From CAWIJJ01 sp963836425 (GTDB taxonomy: Bacteria; Acidobacteriota; Terriglobia; Bryobacterales; Bryobacteraceae), in assembly GCA_963836425.1 (NCBI GenBank), contig CAWIJJ010000003.1:434001-498000 (forward strand): a stretch of DNA of 64,000 nt, in the 5' to 3' direction. The notes beneath the pieces were generated by a model. It saw only the letters and a list, made by a program, of their open reading frames with translations, was not told the DNA's origin and made no database searches. Below are positions 47,949-55,291 of this stretch, piece by piece. The position numbers were made by a program, and so were the translations under genes. The first letter of the stretch is position 1. Each line of letters starts with the position of its first letter.

Positions 47949-49088
47949 ATGCCTTTCGCCGGGCCGGATGACTCCCGCATCTATTACCGCCTGGAAGGGT
48001 CGCGGGCGCGCCCGCTGCTGGTACTCGTGCACGCGCTGGGCACCGATCACGGCATGTGGGATCCCCAAATGCCGGCCCTGCTGCGCCACTTTCAGGTGCT
48101 GAGGCTGGATCTGCCCGGCCACGGCGCGTCGGCGTCGCCACCGGGCGATTACTCGATGGCGCTACTGGCCGCCGCCGTGCTGGCCGCGGTGGACGCCGCG
48201 GGCCGCGACCGGTTCGTCTACTGCGGCCTCTCGCTGGGCGGGATGGTGGGCCAGTGGCTGGGGACGCACGCCGGCGCGCGGCTGGAAGCGCTGGTTCTGG
48301 CCAACACCTCGCCACGAGTGGCCGAGCCCGCGATCTTCGAGGCGGTGCGCGCGGCCGTGCTTCAGGATGGCTTGGGAGTTGTGGAATCGCTGGTCATGGA
48401 GCGCTTCTTCTCGTCTCCCGCGCATCCTGCCGCGGACTCGATTCGCACCGTCCTGATGGCCACCGATCCGGTTGGATACGCCGGGTGCTGCGCGGCCATT
48501 CGCGACCTGGACCATGGTCCGCTGCTCGCCGGCATCGCGGTTCCCACGCTGGTGATCGGCGGCGACCGCGACATCTCGACGCCCTGGGAGGGTCACGGCT
48601 CCGTGCTCGCCGCCGGCATTCCGGGCGCGCGTTCGTGCATGCTTGCCGCCGGACACCTCTCGAACCTGGAGCGGCCTTCGGGCTTCACCGCCGCCCTCCT
48701 CGACTTCCTGCTTCCGGCCGCGCCGCCGGACACGCTGGCTGCCGGCTTTGCCGTGCGCCGCTCGGTTTTGGGGAACGCGCATGTGGACCGCGCCATCGCC
48801 AACACCACCGGCTTCACGCGCGACTTTCAGGAGTTGATCACACGGTACGCGTGGGGTTCGGTGTGGACGCGGCCAGGCCTGGACGCGCGCACGCGCCGCC
48901 TCCTGGTTCTCGCGATCACCGCTTCGCTGGGCCGTTGGGAGGAATTCCGCTTGCATGTGACTACCGGGCTCGCAGCGGAATTGGAAATGGAGGATCTCGA
49001 GGAGGTGCTGCTTCAGGTGGCCATCTACGCGGGAGTGCCGGCGGCCAACACCGGGTTTCAGATCGCGTCCGAAAAGCGGCCTACCTGA
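47949..49088 (+). CDS. pcaL: 3-oxoadipate enol-lactonase / 4-carboxymuconolactone decarboxylase fusion (PcaL)
   Basis: The 379-residue bifunctional protein has two parts. Residues 1 to about 255 are an alpha/beta hydrolase (VLVHALGTDHGMW, LDLPGHGASASP, CGLSLGGMVGQW nucleophile elbow, GDRDISTPWEG, AAGHLSNLE catalytic His), i.e. PcaD. Residues about 265-379 are the decarboxylase domain (RSVLGNAHVDRAIANTTGF, WTRPGLDARTRRLLVLAI, IYAGVPAANTGFQIA), i.e. PcaC. The fusion order D-C is the one known from actinobacterial pcaL. It catalyses the two steps after PcaB, giving beta-ketoadipate. Its end overlaps the convergent gene by 8 bases. Confidence 0.9.
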   Translation: MPFAGPDDSRIYYRLEGSRARPLLVLVHALGTDHGMWDPQMPALLRHFQVLRLDLPGHGASASPPGDYSMALLAAAVLAAVDAAGRDRFVYCGLSLGGMVGQWLGTHAGARLEALVLANTSPRVAEPAIFEAVRAAVLQDGLGVVESLVMERFFSSPAHPAADSIRTVLMATDPVGYAGCCAAIRDLDHGPLLAGIAVPTLVIGGDRDISTPWEGHGSVLAAGIPGARSCMLAAGHLSNLERPSGFTAALLDFLLPAAPPDTLAAGFAVRRSVLGNAHVDRAIANTTGFTRDFQELITRYAWGSVWTRPGLDARTRRLLVLAITASLGRWEEFRLHVTTGLAAELEMEDLEEVLLQVAIYAGVPAANTGFQIASEKRPT

Positions 49089-49599
49089 TGGTGACCGCGG
49101 CCGGATTTGCGTCGCCGTTTCGCCGGATGGCCGTAACCTTTCCCGCGCGCATGGTGACGTCGAAAGTGGTACCGCCCTGCGTGTAACAGAGCGTTTCCTG
49201 GTCCGGACCCGCGGTTAACTGCAAGGCAGGCGGTCCGAAGCGGCGCGCAACTTCGGCCGAGTCCATGCCTTCCCGAATGCCCGAGGGATCTTCGTACACG
49301 ACCGCGGGTTTCGGAGTCGGAGCGGCGGTTGGCGTTTTGATTTCGGTGACGCTTGCCTTAGCGCGGCGGGGCGAGGCAGAGGTGGAACTTGCGGCCGGTT
49401 TCGCGGACGTGGAACCCGTGGTGCGCTCCAGGGACTTATTCAGTTTGTCGAACACTCCGCCGGCGGCTTTTCCGGCCTTGGCCGCGGGTGCGGCGGCGGC
49501 GGCCGCCCGGCTTGCTCCCATGGCGGCCTCCACCGCCGCCTGAGCAAACAGTCCCGTTGGCAGAACGAACAGCAGAAGGGCGCCGCAAATGTGTGACAT
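49081..49599 (-). CDS. Secreted low-complexity protein with C-terminal BamE/SmpA-like segment
   Basis: The 172-residue protein has a signal peptide (MSHICGALLLFVLPTGLFAQ). An Ala-rich helical stretch and a Ser/Ala/Thr/Pro linker follow. A roughly 65-residue C-terminal domain (DPSGIREGMDSAEVARRFGPP, then TLCYTQGGTTFDVTMRAGKV) recalls the 'G-M-x3-E-V-x4-G-x-P' start of BamE/SmpA-like domains. The resemblance is weak and function is unknown. ATG 49599 is chosen for the signal peptide. A TATACT box lies 21 bases upstream with GCGAGG between as a possible ribosome binding site. Confidence 0.55.
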   Translation of the reverse strand: MSHICGALLLFVLPTGLFAQAAVEAAMGASRAAAAAAPAAKAGKAAGGVFDKLNKSLERTTGSTSAKPAASSTSASPRRAKASVTEIKTPTAAPTPKPAVVYEDPSGIREGMDSAEVARRFGPPALQLTAGPDQETLCYTQGGTTFDVTMRAGKVTAIRRNGDANPAAVTIR

Positions 49600-49652
49600 C
49601 AAACCGACCTCGCTCGATTGAGTATAAGCGCCCCGGACCGCTCGCGAATCCG

Positions 49653-49738
49653 GGGGAATTCCCCTACTCCGGCAGGACCTGACAATAACGATCGTGCTAC
49701 CCCTCACGTTAACGATAAATGCAGGGGAATCCGCTACT
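49653..49738. repeat. Two related GGGGAAT-CTACT elements upstream of the second receptor
   Basis: GGGGAATTCCCCTACT (49653-49668, containing a 12-base palindrome) and GGGGAATCCGCTACT (49724-49738) recur 71 bases apart in the 258-base non-coding region between the divergent genes. The spacing is close to seven helical turns, so two proteins could bind the same face. The rest of this intergenic stretch holds the hairpin described separately. Confidence 0.45.
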
Positions 49739-49798
49739 GCCATTTCAGGTTCAATGTCAGTCGTTCAGGGTATCGGGTGGGGTTGCGGGAAAGGGCAT

Positions 49799-49854
49799 AA
49801 TCGACTCACACCGTCGCTCCGGGTGAGCGACCATCTTCCGTTCAGGAGTCGATT
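49799..49854 (+). promoter_or_regulatory. Nested hairpin in the 5' leader of the second receptor, overlapping its ribosome binding site
   Basis: Outer arms AATCGACTC (49799-49807) and GAGTCGATT (49846-49854) pair perfectly. An inner stem GTCGCTC (49813-49819)/GAGCGAC (49825-49831) has a 5-base loop. The Shine-Dalgarno AGGAG (49844-49848) lies partly in the outer 3' arm and the ATG is 3 bases beyond it. In RNA the outer stem would block ribosome access, suggesting translational control by temperature, a ligand or a protein. Confidence 0.6.
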
Positions 49855-49857
49855 TTA

Positions 49858-52800
49858 ATGGGGATTCGCATTGTCCTGTCATTAGCCTTTGTGTGTTTGG
49901 CCGTTGCACCGGCCCAGGAATTCCGGGGCACGCTGAGCGGCCGCGTGACGGATCAGCAAAACGCCGGCATACCCGCAGCGAGGGTGGCGGCGAACTCCAA
50001 GGATACCGGTGCCAGGTTTCAAACTGTTACCGCCGCCGACGGCAGCTACACGCTTCCGTTTCTTCCGCCGGGGAAGTACACCGTTTCCGCCGAAGCTCCC
50101 TCCTTCAAAAGCTACCTGAACACCGAGGTATCGGTCACCACAAACGAACGCCAGCGGCTCGACATCCAGCTTGAAATCGGCCGGGTCGACCAATCCGTGA
50201 CCGTCAGCGCCGAAGCCGCCATGCTCGAAACCAGCACGGCCTCCACCGGCCAGGTGATCAATCAGCACCAGATCGACAACATGCCGATGAACGGCCGGAC
50301 TCCGCTGGTGCTGGCGCAACTCGCTTTCGGCGTGACGCCGAACAGCGACCCCAAGTTCGCCCGGCCCTTCGACAACTCGGGGCCGTCGGACTTTTCGATG
50401 GGAGGCGCACCCAGCCGCAGCAATGAACTGCTGCTCGACGGCTCGCCGGATACGACGGGAAACAGCCGCGTGGCTTACAACCCGCCGGTGGACGCGGTGC
50501 AGGAGGTGAAGGTCGAGACCTTCCAATCCGACGCGGCTTACGGACACACAGGCGGGGGCACGGTCAACGTGGTGCTGAAGGGCGGCACCAACACGGTGCA
50601 CGGCGCCGCCTACGAATTCAACCAGGTCTCCGCGCTGGCGGCCACCCCGTTCTTCACCAACCGCTCCGGGCAAAAGAAGCCCGCCGGCAATTTCAATCAA
50701 TGGGGTATCAACAGCGGCGGACCCATCTGGATACCGAAGATCTTCAACGGCCGCGACCGGGTTTTCTGGTACTTCGCGTATGAGGGGATCCGGGACTCTT
50801 TTCCCGAGCCCCTGACATCCACGGTTCCGACCCAGGCCGAACGCAACGGCGATTTCTCCGCACTTCTGGACGTCGGCGCCAATTACCAGATTTACGATCC
50901 CACCACGGGCGTGAAGCAGGGTTCGCGCGTGACTCGCCTTCCGTTCGCCGGCAACATCATTCCCCAGGACCGCCTCAGTCCCATCGCCAAAGCGTACCTC
51001 CAGTTTTACCCCCAGCCCAACCAGCCCGGCAGGGCCGACGGGCAGGATAACTACCTGGCCAACTCGGTCCGGCGCGATAACTACAACAGTGAGATCGGCC
51101 GCCTCGATTTCAACCTGAGCGACCGCCACAAGTTCTTCTGGAATTTCCGCCACAACGACCGCCTGGAGGATCGCGGCAACAGGTTCGCGAATATCGCCAC
51201 CGGCAATTTTCTGAGCCGCATCAACTGGGGCACCATGCTGGACGACGTGTACACGTTTTCGCCCACCTGGCTGCTGAACACGCGCCTGAACTGGACCCGG
51301 TTCGTCGAGGGTAACACCCGCCCGAGCGACGGCTTCGACTTCACGTCCCTCGGCTTCCCGCAGTATGTGGCTGCCGCTTCGGCCAAAAACGTCCTGCCGA
51401 CCCTCGATTTCGACAAATTCACCGACATCGGCGCCAGCGGGGGCGACCGCACGCCCTTCGACATCTTCCAGATCTTCGCCACCGCGACGAAGATCAGCGG
51501 GTCGCACTCGTTCAAATTCGGCCTCGACCTGCGTGAGTCGCGCGAGAGCTCGGCCAGCTACGGCAATTCGAGCGGCAGCTACCAATTCCGGTCGGACCTC
51601 GTGCGCGGGCCTCTGGACAATTCCCCGGGCTCGCCGCTGGGCCAGGATTTCGCTTCCTTCCTGCTGGGCTATCCGACCGGCGGCAGCTTCGACGTCAACA
51701 CCACGCGCACCAACCAGGCGAAATACATGGCGCTGTTCGTGCAAGACGATTTCCGCGCCCTCTCCAACCTGGTTCTGAACCTCGGGCTCCGGTTCGAGCA
51801 CGAGTTCGCGACCACCGAGAGGTTCAACCGGTCCGTGAACGGTTTCGACTTCTCCACGCCGAGTCCAATCGCCCAGCAGGCCGAAGCCGCGTATGCGGCC
51901 AAGCCGGTAGCCGGGTTGCCGGTATCGGACTTCAACGTGAACGGCGGCTTGCTTTTTGCGGGACCGGGCAACAGAGAGCTGTATCACACCAACTGGGGCT
52001 ACTTCAGCCCGCGATTCGGATTTGCCTGGACGCCGGCGGGCGCGGGCGGCAAAACCGTGATTCGCGGCGGCGGCGGCATGTTTGTGTTCCCCATCGGCAC
52101 CACCGGCCTCAACCAAACCGGCTTCAGCCAGTCGACGCCGATTCTGGGCGCGTCCGCGACCGGCGGCCTGAGGCCCACATCCACGCTCGCCGATCCGTTC
52201 CCGACCGGAATCGTGCAGCCCACCGGATCCTCGCTCGGTTTGGCGACCTATCTCGGCCGCAGCGTTTCATTCTACAATCCGAACCCGAAGAATCCCTATT
52301 CCCTCCGCTGGACCTTCGATGTGCAGCGCCAACTCGGCAGCGGCATGGTGGTGGAGTTGGGCTACACCGGAAACCACTCGGTGCATCTGCCCATCGACCA
52401 GCAATTGGATTACCTGCCCGAGCAATACCTGAGCACGTCTCCGTTCCGCGACCAGGCGGTGATCGATCGCAACAGCGCCAACGTCGCGAATCCGTTCGCG
52501 GGACTGCTGCCCGGCACCAATATGAACGGCTCCACCATTTCGTTCAGCCAGTTGGTGCGGGCTTATCCGCAGTTCACCGGCATCAACTCGCAGCGGCTCA
52601 ACGACGGCAGCTCCTACTTCCACGGCCTGCAGGCCCGGTTCGAGAAGCGCTACGCACACGGGCTGCAGTTCCTGATGAATTACCAGTTCGCACGCACCAT
52701 GGAGAGTCTGAGCCGGCTGAATGATTTCGGGCCGATCGAGAAACGCCCGGCAAGCATCGACCGTCCGCACCGTTTCGTCACCAGCGCCTCCTACGAACTC

Positions 52801-53283
52801 CCGTTCGGGTTGGGGAAACCGTTCGGCGCGAATACAGGCCCCGTGATCACGCGCGTGATCGGCGGCTGGGTGGTCAACGGCATCTACTCGTACGAGAGCG
52901 GCAGGCCCGCGGGCTCGTGGGGCGACGTGCTATACAGCGGCGGACCGTTGAACTGGGACGCGCGCGGCGTGGACGGCGCCTTCGACACAACGCAGTTCAA
53001 CCGCGACTCGCGGCAGCAGCTCTCGAATCACGTGCGCGTGTTCCCGACCTACTTCGGCAACCTGCGCAATGACGCGACCAACAACATGGACCTTTCCGTT
53101 CTGAAGAACACGGACATCACCGAGCGGGTGAAACTCCAGTTTCGCGTGGAAGCCTTCAATGCGTTCAATCACGCCGTCTTCAACGGCCCTCAGCTCAGCC
53201 CGACGTCGTCGAATTTCGGTACGATCACCGGCGTCAGCAACCTGGAGCGGCACATCCAGATGGGCCTGCGCATGACCTGGTAG
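49858..53283 (+). CDS. Oar-like TonB-dependent receptor with N-terminal carboxypeptidase-regulatory domain (second copy)
   Basis: This 1141-residue outer-membrane protein has a signal peptide (VLSLAFVCLAVAPAQ). A carboxypeptidase-regulatory domain (about 24-105, LSGRVTDQQNAGIPAARVA) is followed by a plug-like region (INQHQIDNMPMNGRTPLVLA, SDAAYGHTGGGTVNVVLKGG) and a barrel with many aromatic-ended strands, terminating in Trp. It is a diverged paralogue of the receptor at 956-3889 and about 160 residues longer. The leader before ATG 49858 folds into a hairpin that includes the AGGAG ribosome binding site, and two GGGGAAT elements lie further upstream, so this gene appears more tightly regulated than its paralogue. 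Confidence 0.9.
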   Translation: MGIRIVLSLAFVCLAVAPAQEFRGTLSGRVTDQQNAGIPAARVAANSKDTGARFQTVTAADGSYTLPFLPPGKYTVSAEAPSFKSYLNTEVSVTTNERQRLDIQLEIGRVDQSVTVSAEAAMLETSTASTGQVINQHQIDNMPMNGRTPLVLAQLAFGVTPNSDPKFARPFDNSGPSDFSMGGAPSRSNELLLDGSPDTTGNSRVAYNPPVDAVQEVKVETFQSDAAYGHTGGGTVNVVLKGGTNTVHGAAYEFNQVSALAATPFFTNRSGQKKPAGNFNQWGINSGGPIWIPKIFNGRDRVFWYFAYEGIRDSFPEPLTSTVPTQAERNGDFSALLDVGANYQIYDPTTGVKQGSRVTRLPFAGNIIPQDRLSPIAKAYLQFYPQPNQPGRADGQDNYLANSVRRDNYNSEIGRLDFNLSDRHKFFWNFRHNDRLEDRGNRFANIATGNFLSRINWGTMLDDVYTFSPTWLLNTRLNWTRFVEGNTRPSDGFDFTSLGFPQYVAAASAKNVLPTLDFDKFTDIGASGGDRTPFDIFQIFATATKISGSHSFKFGLDLRESRESSASYGNSSGSYQFRSDLVRGPLDNSPGSPLGQDFASFLLGYPTGGSFDVNTTRTNQAKYMALFVQDDFRALSNLVLNLGLRFEHEFATTERFNRSVNGFDFSTPSPIAQQAEAAYAAKPVAGLPVSDFNVNGGLLFAGPGNRELYHTNWGYFSPRFGFAWTPAGAGGKTVIRGGGGMFVFPIGTTGLNQTGFSQSTPILGASATGGLRPTSTLADPFPTGIVQPTGSSLGLATYLGRSVSFYNPNPKNPYSLRWTFDVQRQLGSGMVVELGYTGNHSVHLPIDQQLDYLPEQYLSTSPFRDQAVIDRNSANVANPFAGLLPGTNMNGSTISFSQLVRAYPQFTGINSQRLNDGSSYFHGLQARFEKRYAHGLQFLMNYQFARTMESLSRLNDFGPIEKRPASIDRPHRFVTSASYELPFGLGKPFGANTGPVITRVIGGWVVNGIYSYESGRPAGSWGDVLYSGGPLNWDARGVDGAFDTTQFNRDSRQQLSNHVRVFPTYFGNLRNDATNNMDLSVLKNTDITERVKLQFRVEAFNAFNHAVFNGPQLSPTSSNFGTITGVSNLERHIQMGLRMTW

Positions 53284-53314
53284 TTTGGCCGGATCGGAAG
53301 GTGGGCGGCTGAGG

Positions 53315-53320
53315 TATCGT
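53315..53320 (+). promoter_or_regulatory. TANNNT -10-like box (TATCGT) before the DUF1080 gene
   Basis: TATCGT ends 6 bases before ATG 53327; the spacer GGATCG has at best a weak Shine-Dalgarno sequence. Confidence 0.35.
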
Positions 53321-53326
53321 GGATCG

Positions 53327-54043
53327 ATGCCTCTCCGCAAAATCGTTCTTCTCGGCGGCCTGGTGCTGGCCGCGGCCGCCCAGCAGGGCCAGTGGAGGCC
53401 GCTCTTCGACGGGCGGTCGCTGGCCGGTTGGATGTGGAGCACAGAGGCGAATCCGCCCGCGCCGGGGTGGGCGGCGGAAAACGGATTGCTGCGCACCACG
53501 CCGGGCAAAGGCGCCGAAGTGTACCTGCTCACGCGCGACTCGTTTTCCGACTTCGAGATGGAATTCGAGTGGAAGGCGGAGGCCGGCGCGAACTCGGGCG
53601 TGAAATACCGGTTTCAGGGCTACTGGGTGAACGGGCAGAACCGCGACAAGCCGGAGGGGCCCGGACGCATCGAGCCGGTAGCGCTCGAATACCAGATCAT
53701 AGACGACGAGCGGCATCCGGACGCGCTCAGCGACCGCAAGCACACCACCGCCGCGATCTACGAGTACTGGCCCGCCGAGACCCAGGCTCCGGCCAAGGCG
53801 GACGTCTGGCACACGGGCCGCATCGTAGCGGACGGGCTCCACATCGAGCACTGGCTCGACGGCCGCAAAGTGGTGGATGTCCGGCTGGACTCACCCCAAG
53901 TGCAGGAGTCCTTCGCGAAAAGCCAGCGACGCGGCTCGTCTCCGCTGCTCGCCAGGCACGCGCGGCGCGACTCGCCGGTTGCCCTTCAGTTCCACGATGG
54001 CGCGGTGTGGTTCCGGAACCTGCGCATCCGGAAACTGAATTAG
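53327..54043 (+). CDS. DUF1080 (3-keto-disaccharide hydrolase-like) secreted protein
   Basis: The 238-residue protein has a short signal peptide (MPLRKIVLLGGLVLAAAAQ). One concanavalin-like jelly-roll domain of the DUF1080 family follows: WRPLFDGRSLAGWM, NGLLRTTPGKGAEVYLLTRD, DFEMEFEWKAEAGANSGVKY, LEYQIIDDERHPDA and a final LQFHDGAVWFRNLRIR. Members hydrolyse 3-keto-glycosides or bind sugars in the periplasm. It starts 44 bases after the receptor stop. No oxidoreductase producing 3-keto sugars is nearby. Confidence 0.85.
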   Translation: MPLRKIVLLGGLVLAAAAQQGQWRPLFDGRSLAGWMWSTEANPPAPGWAAENGLLRTTPGKGAEVYLLTRDSFSDFEMEFEWKAEAGANSGVKYRFQGYWVNGQNRDKPEGPGRIEPVALEYQIIDDERHPDALSDRKHTTAAIYEYWPAETQAPAKADVWHTGRIVADGLHIEHWLDGRKVVDVRLDSPQVQESFAKSQRRGSSPLLARHARRDSPVALQFHDGAVWFRNLRIRKLN

Positions 54044-54060
54044 CCTTCGGTACCGGGTGC

Positions 54061-54066
54061 TACGCT
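54061..54066 (+). promoter_or_regulatory. TANNNT -10-like box (TACGCT) before a 35-residue reading frame
   Basis: TACGCT ends 7 bases before ATG 54074; no Shine-Dalgarno sequence is present. Confidence 0.3.
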
Positions 54067-54073
54067 AACGCCA

Positions 54074-54181
54074 ATGAGTCGCCGCGAAGAATGGAGCAAG
54101 GTGCTGGAGTCCGAAGTGCGGCATTGGGAGATCAAGTCCTGCGAGCAGTTGCTCGCGGAATTCGCGCATCACTTGGGCTGA
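54074..54181 (+). CDS. Possible 35-residue protein
   Basis: The short frame MSRREEWSKVLESEVRHWE to FAHHLG is strongly amphipathic, charged and helical, unlike a random GC-rich frame, and is preceded by a TACGCT box. It resembles the start of longer small helical proteins, so it may be the 5' remnant of a truncated gene. It stops at the point where the convergent sialidase-like gene ends. Function unknown. Confidence 0.35.
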   Translation: MSRREEWSKVLESEVRHWEIKSCEQLLAEFAHHLG

Positions 54182-55264
54182 CTACTTTCCGGCGCCGGCG
54201 AGCGGCTTGCGAAAGTTCTCCACCCGCAGAAAGATCATGAAATTCGAATTGTGGTAGTTGTTCGCGCCGCCCTCGTCATCGTCGAAAGCGGTTCGCACGA
54301 CGGCGGCCAGGTCGTTGCCGTCGAACTGCCAGTCCACGTATTGAAATCCGTGTTTCAGGACGTCGGGATGGGTGAGGACGACGCGTTCCATGCGCCACTC
54401 GAGCAGGTCCGGCGACGACAGGAGCGCGAGCGTGTTCCGCACGGATGCGGGCGCGGGCGCATCGGGCGCGGGGTTCGAGAGAGTCCAGTAGCGGCGGGAT
54501 TTGCGGTCGTAGCGGATGGTGAATTTCTTGGCTCCGCCGGGGAAGGGGATCAGGCGGTCGAACTCCAGCCGGTCACGGCCAATGCGGACGATGGCGGCCT
54601 TTTCGACATTGTCCACGCGAAGGATGTCGAGCAGCGAGCCGTCCGGGGCCACGACAGCGTTGCCCTCCAGCCAGTGCTTGCCGTCGGCGGCGTCGGCGGG
54701 ATACGGCAGGCGCGCTGTCATGGTCCAACTCTTCGGATCGAGCAGGTCGGCCTTCTGCGGCGCAGACAGCGCCAGCGCCTCGAAGAATCCCCACGGTCCC
54801 GGCGGATGGTACTCCATGGCGCGCCAGATGCGGCCGCCGTGAATTGCGATGGGCACGGGCGCTGTGTGGTAGTTCGCTTCGTCGGTCAGGTAAGATGGCG
54901 CGCTCCACGTCTTGCCGCCATCGCGCGAGGCGCGGATCACGATTCGGCCGTATTCATACGTCGTGCCCATCAGGTACAGCCGGCCGCGATGCACGAACAG
55001 GTTGGACCAAAACTGGTCGCGCATCTCCGCCGTCTGATTCCAGGTGCGCCCCTTGTCGGTGGAACGGAAAGTCCGGGTGACCGCCGAGGTGGACTGCGTG
55101 GATCCGGGGCCGAAGAAATCGTGCGAGGCGGCATACGCGCCGTCCGGAAGAATCGCGAGGGAAGGCGATCCGATGTACTGGCGGGTGGCGGCAGGCTGAT
55201 GATCGATCACCACGCCTGGGGTTGAAACCGCACCGGCCATGAAGAGCAGGGCAAGCGGCAGCAT
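54182..55264 (-). CDS. Secreted sialidase-like (BNR/Asp-box) protein
   Basis: The protein is about 360 residues with a signal peptide (MLPLALLFMAGAVSTPG). A six-bladed propeller fold is suggested by two Asp boxes (FRSTDKGRTWNQ and ASRDGGKTWSAP), with YIGSPSLAILPDGAYAAS at the start as in exo-sialidases and BNR-repeat proteins. Whether it cleaves sialic acid or another sugar cannot be told. ATG 55264 is preferred over ATG 55273 because a TACAAT box ends 7 bases before it. It follows the HTH-sensor gene on the same strand. Confidence 0.75.
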   Translation of the reverse strand: MLPLALLFMAGAVSTPGVVIDHQPAATRQYIGSPSLAILPDGAYAASHDFFGPGSTQSTSAVTRTFRSTDKGRTWNQTAEMRDQFWSNLFVHRGRLYLMGTTYEYGRIVIRASRDGGKTWSAPSYLTDEANYHTAPVPIAIHGGRIWRAMEYHPPGPWGFFEALALSAPQKADLLDPKSWTMTARLPYPADAADGKHWLEGNAVVAPDGSLLDILRVDNVEKAAIVRIGRDRLEFDRLIPFPGGAKKFTIRYDRKSRRYWTLSNPAPDAPAPASVRNTLALLSSPDLLEWRMERVVLTHPDVLKHGFQYVDWQFDGNDLAAVVRTAFDDDEGGANNYHNSNFMIFLRVENFRKPLAGAGK

Positions 55265-55271
55265 CAGGCAC

Positions 55272-55277
55272 ATTGTA
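55272..55277 (-). promoter_or_regulatory. TANNNT -10-like box (TACAAT) before the sialidase-like gene
   Basis: Minus-strand TACAAT is 7 bases upstream of ATG 55264 and overlaps the alternative ATG 55273, which supports the shorter start. Confidence 0.45.
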
Positions 55278-55291
55278 GCCGCATGGGCCGC

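Noticed and set aside
49882..52116. A 744-residue minus-strand open frame opposite the second receptor
   Set aside because: It is low-complexity Arg/Glu/Val-rich sequence with no motif; the plus-strand receptor explains the region.
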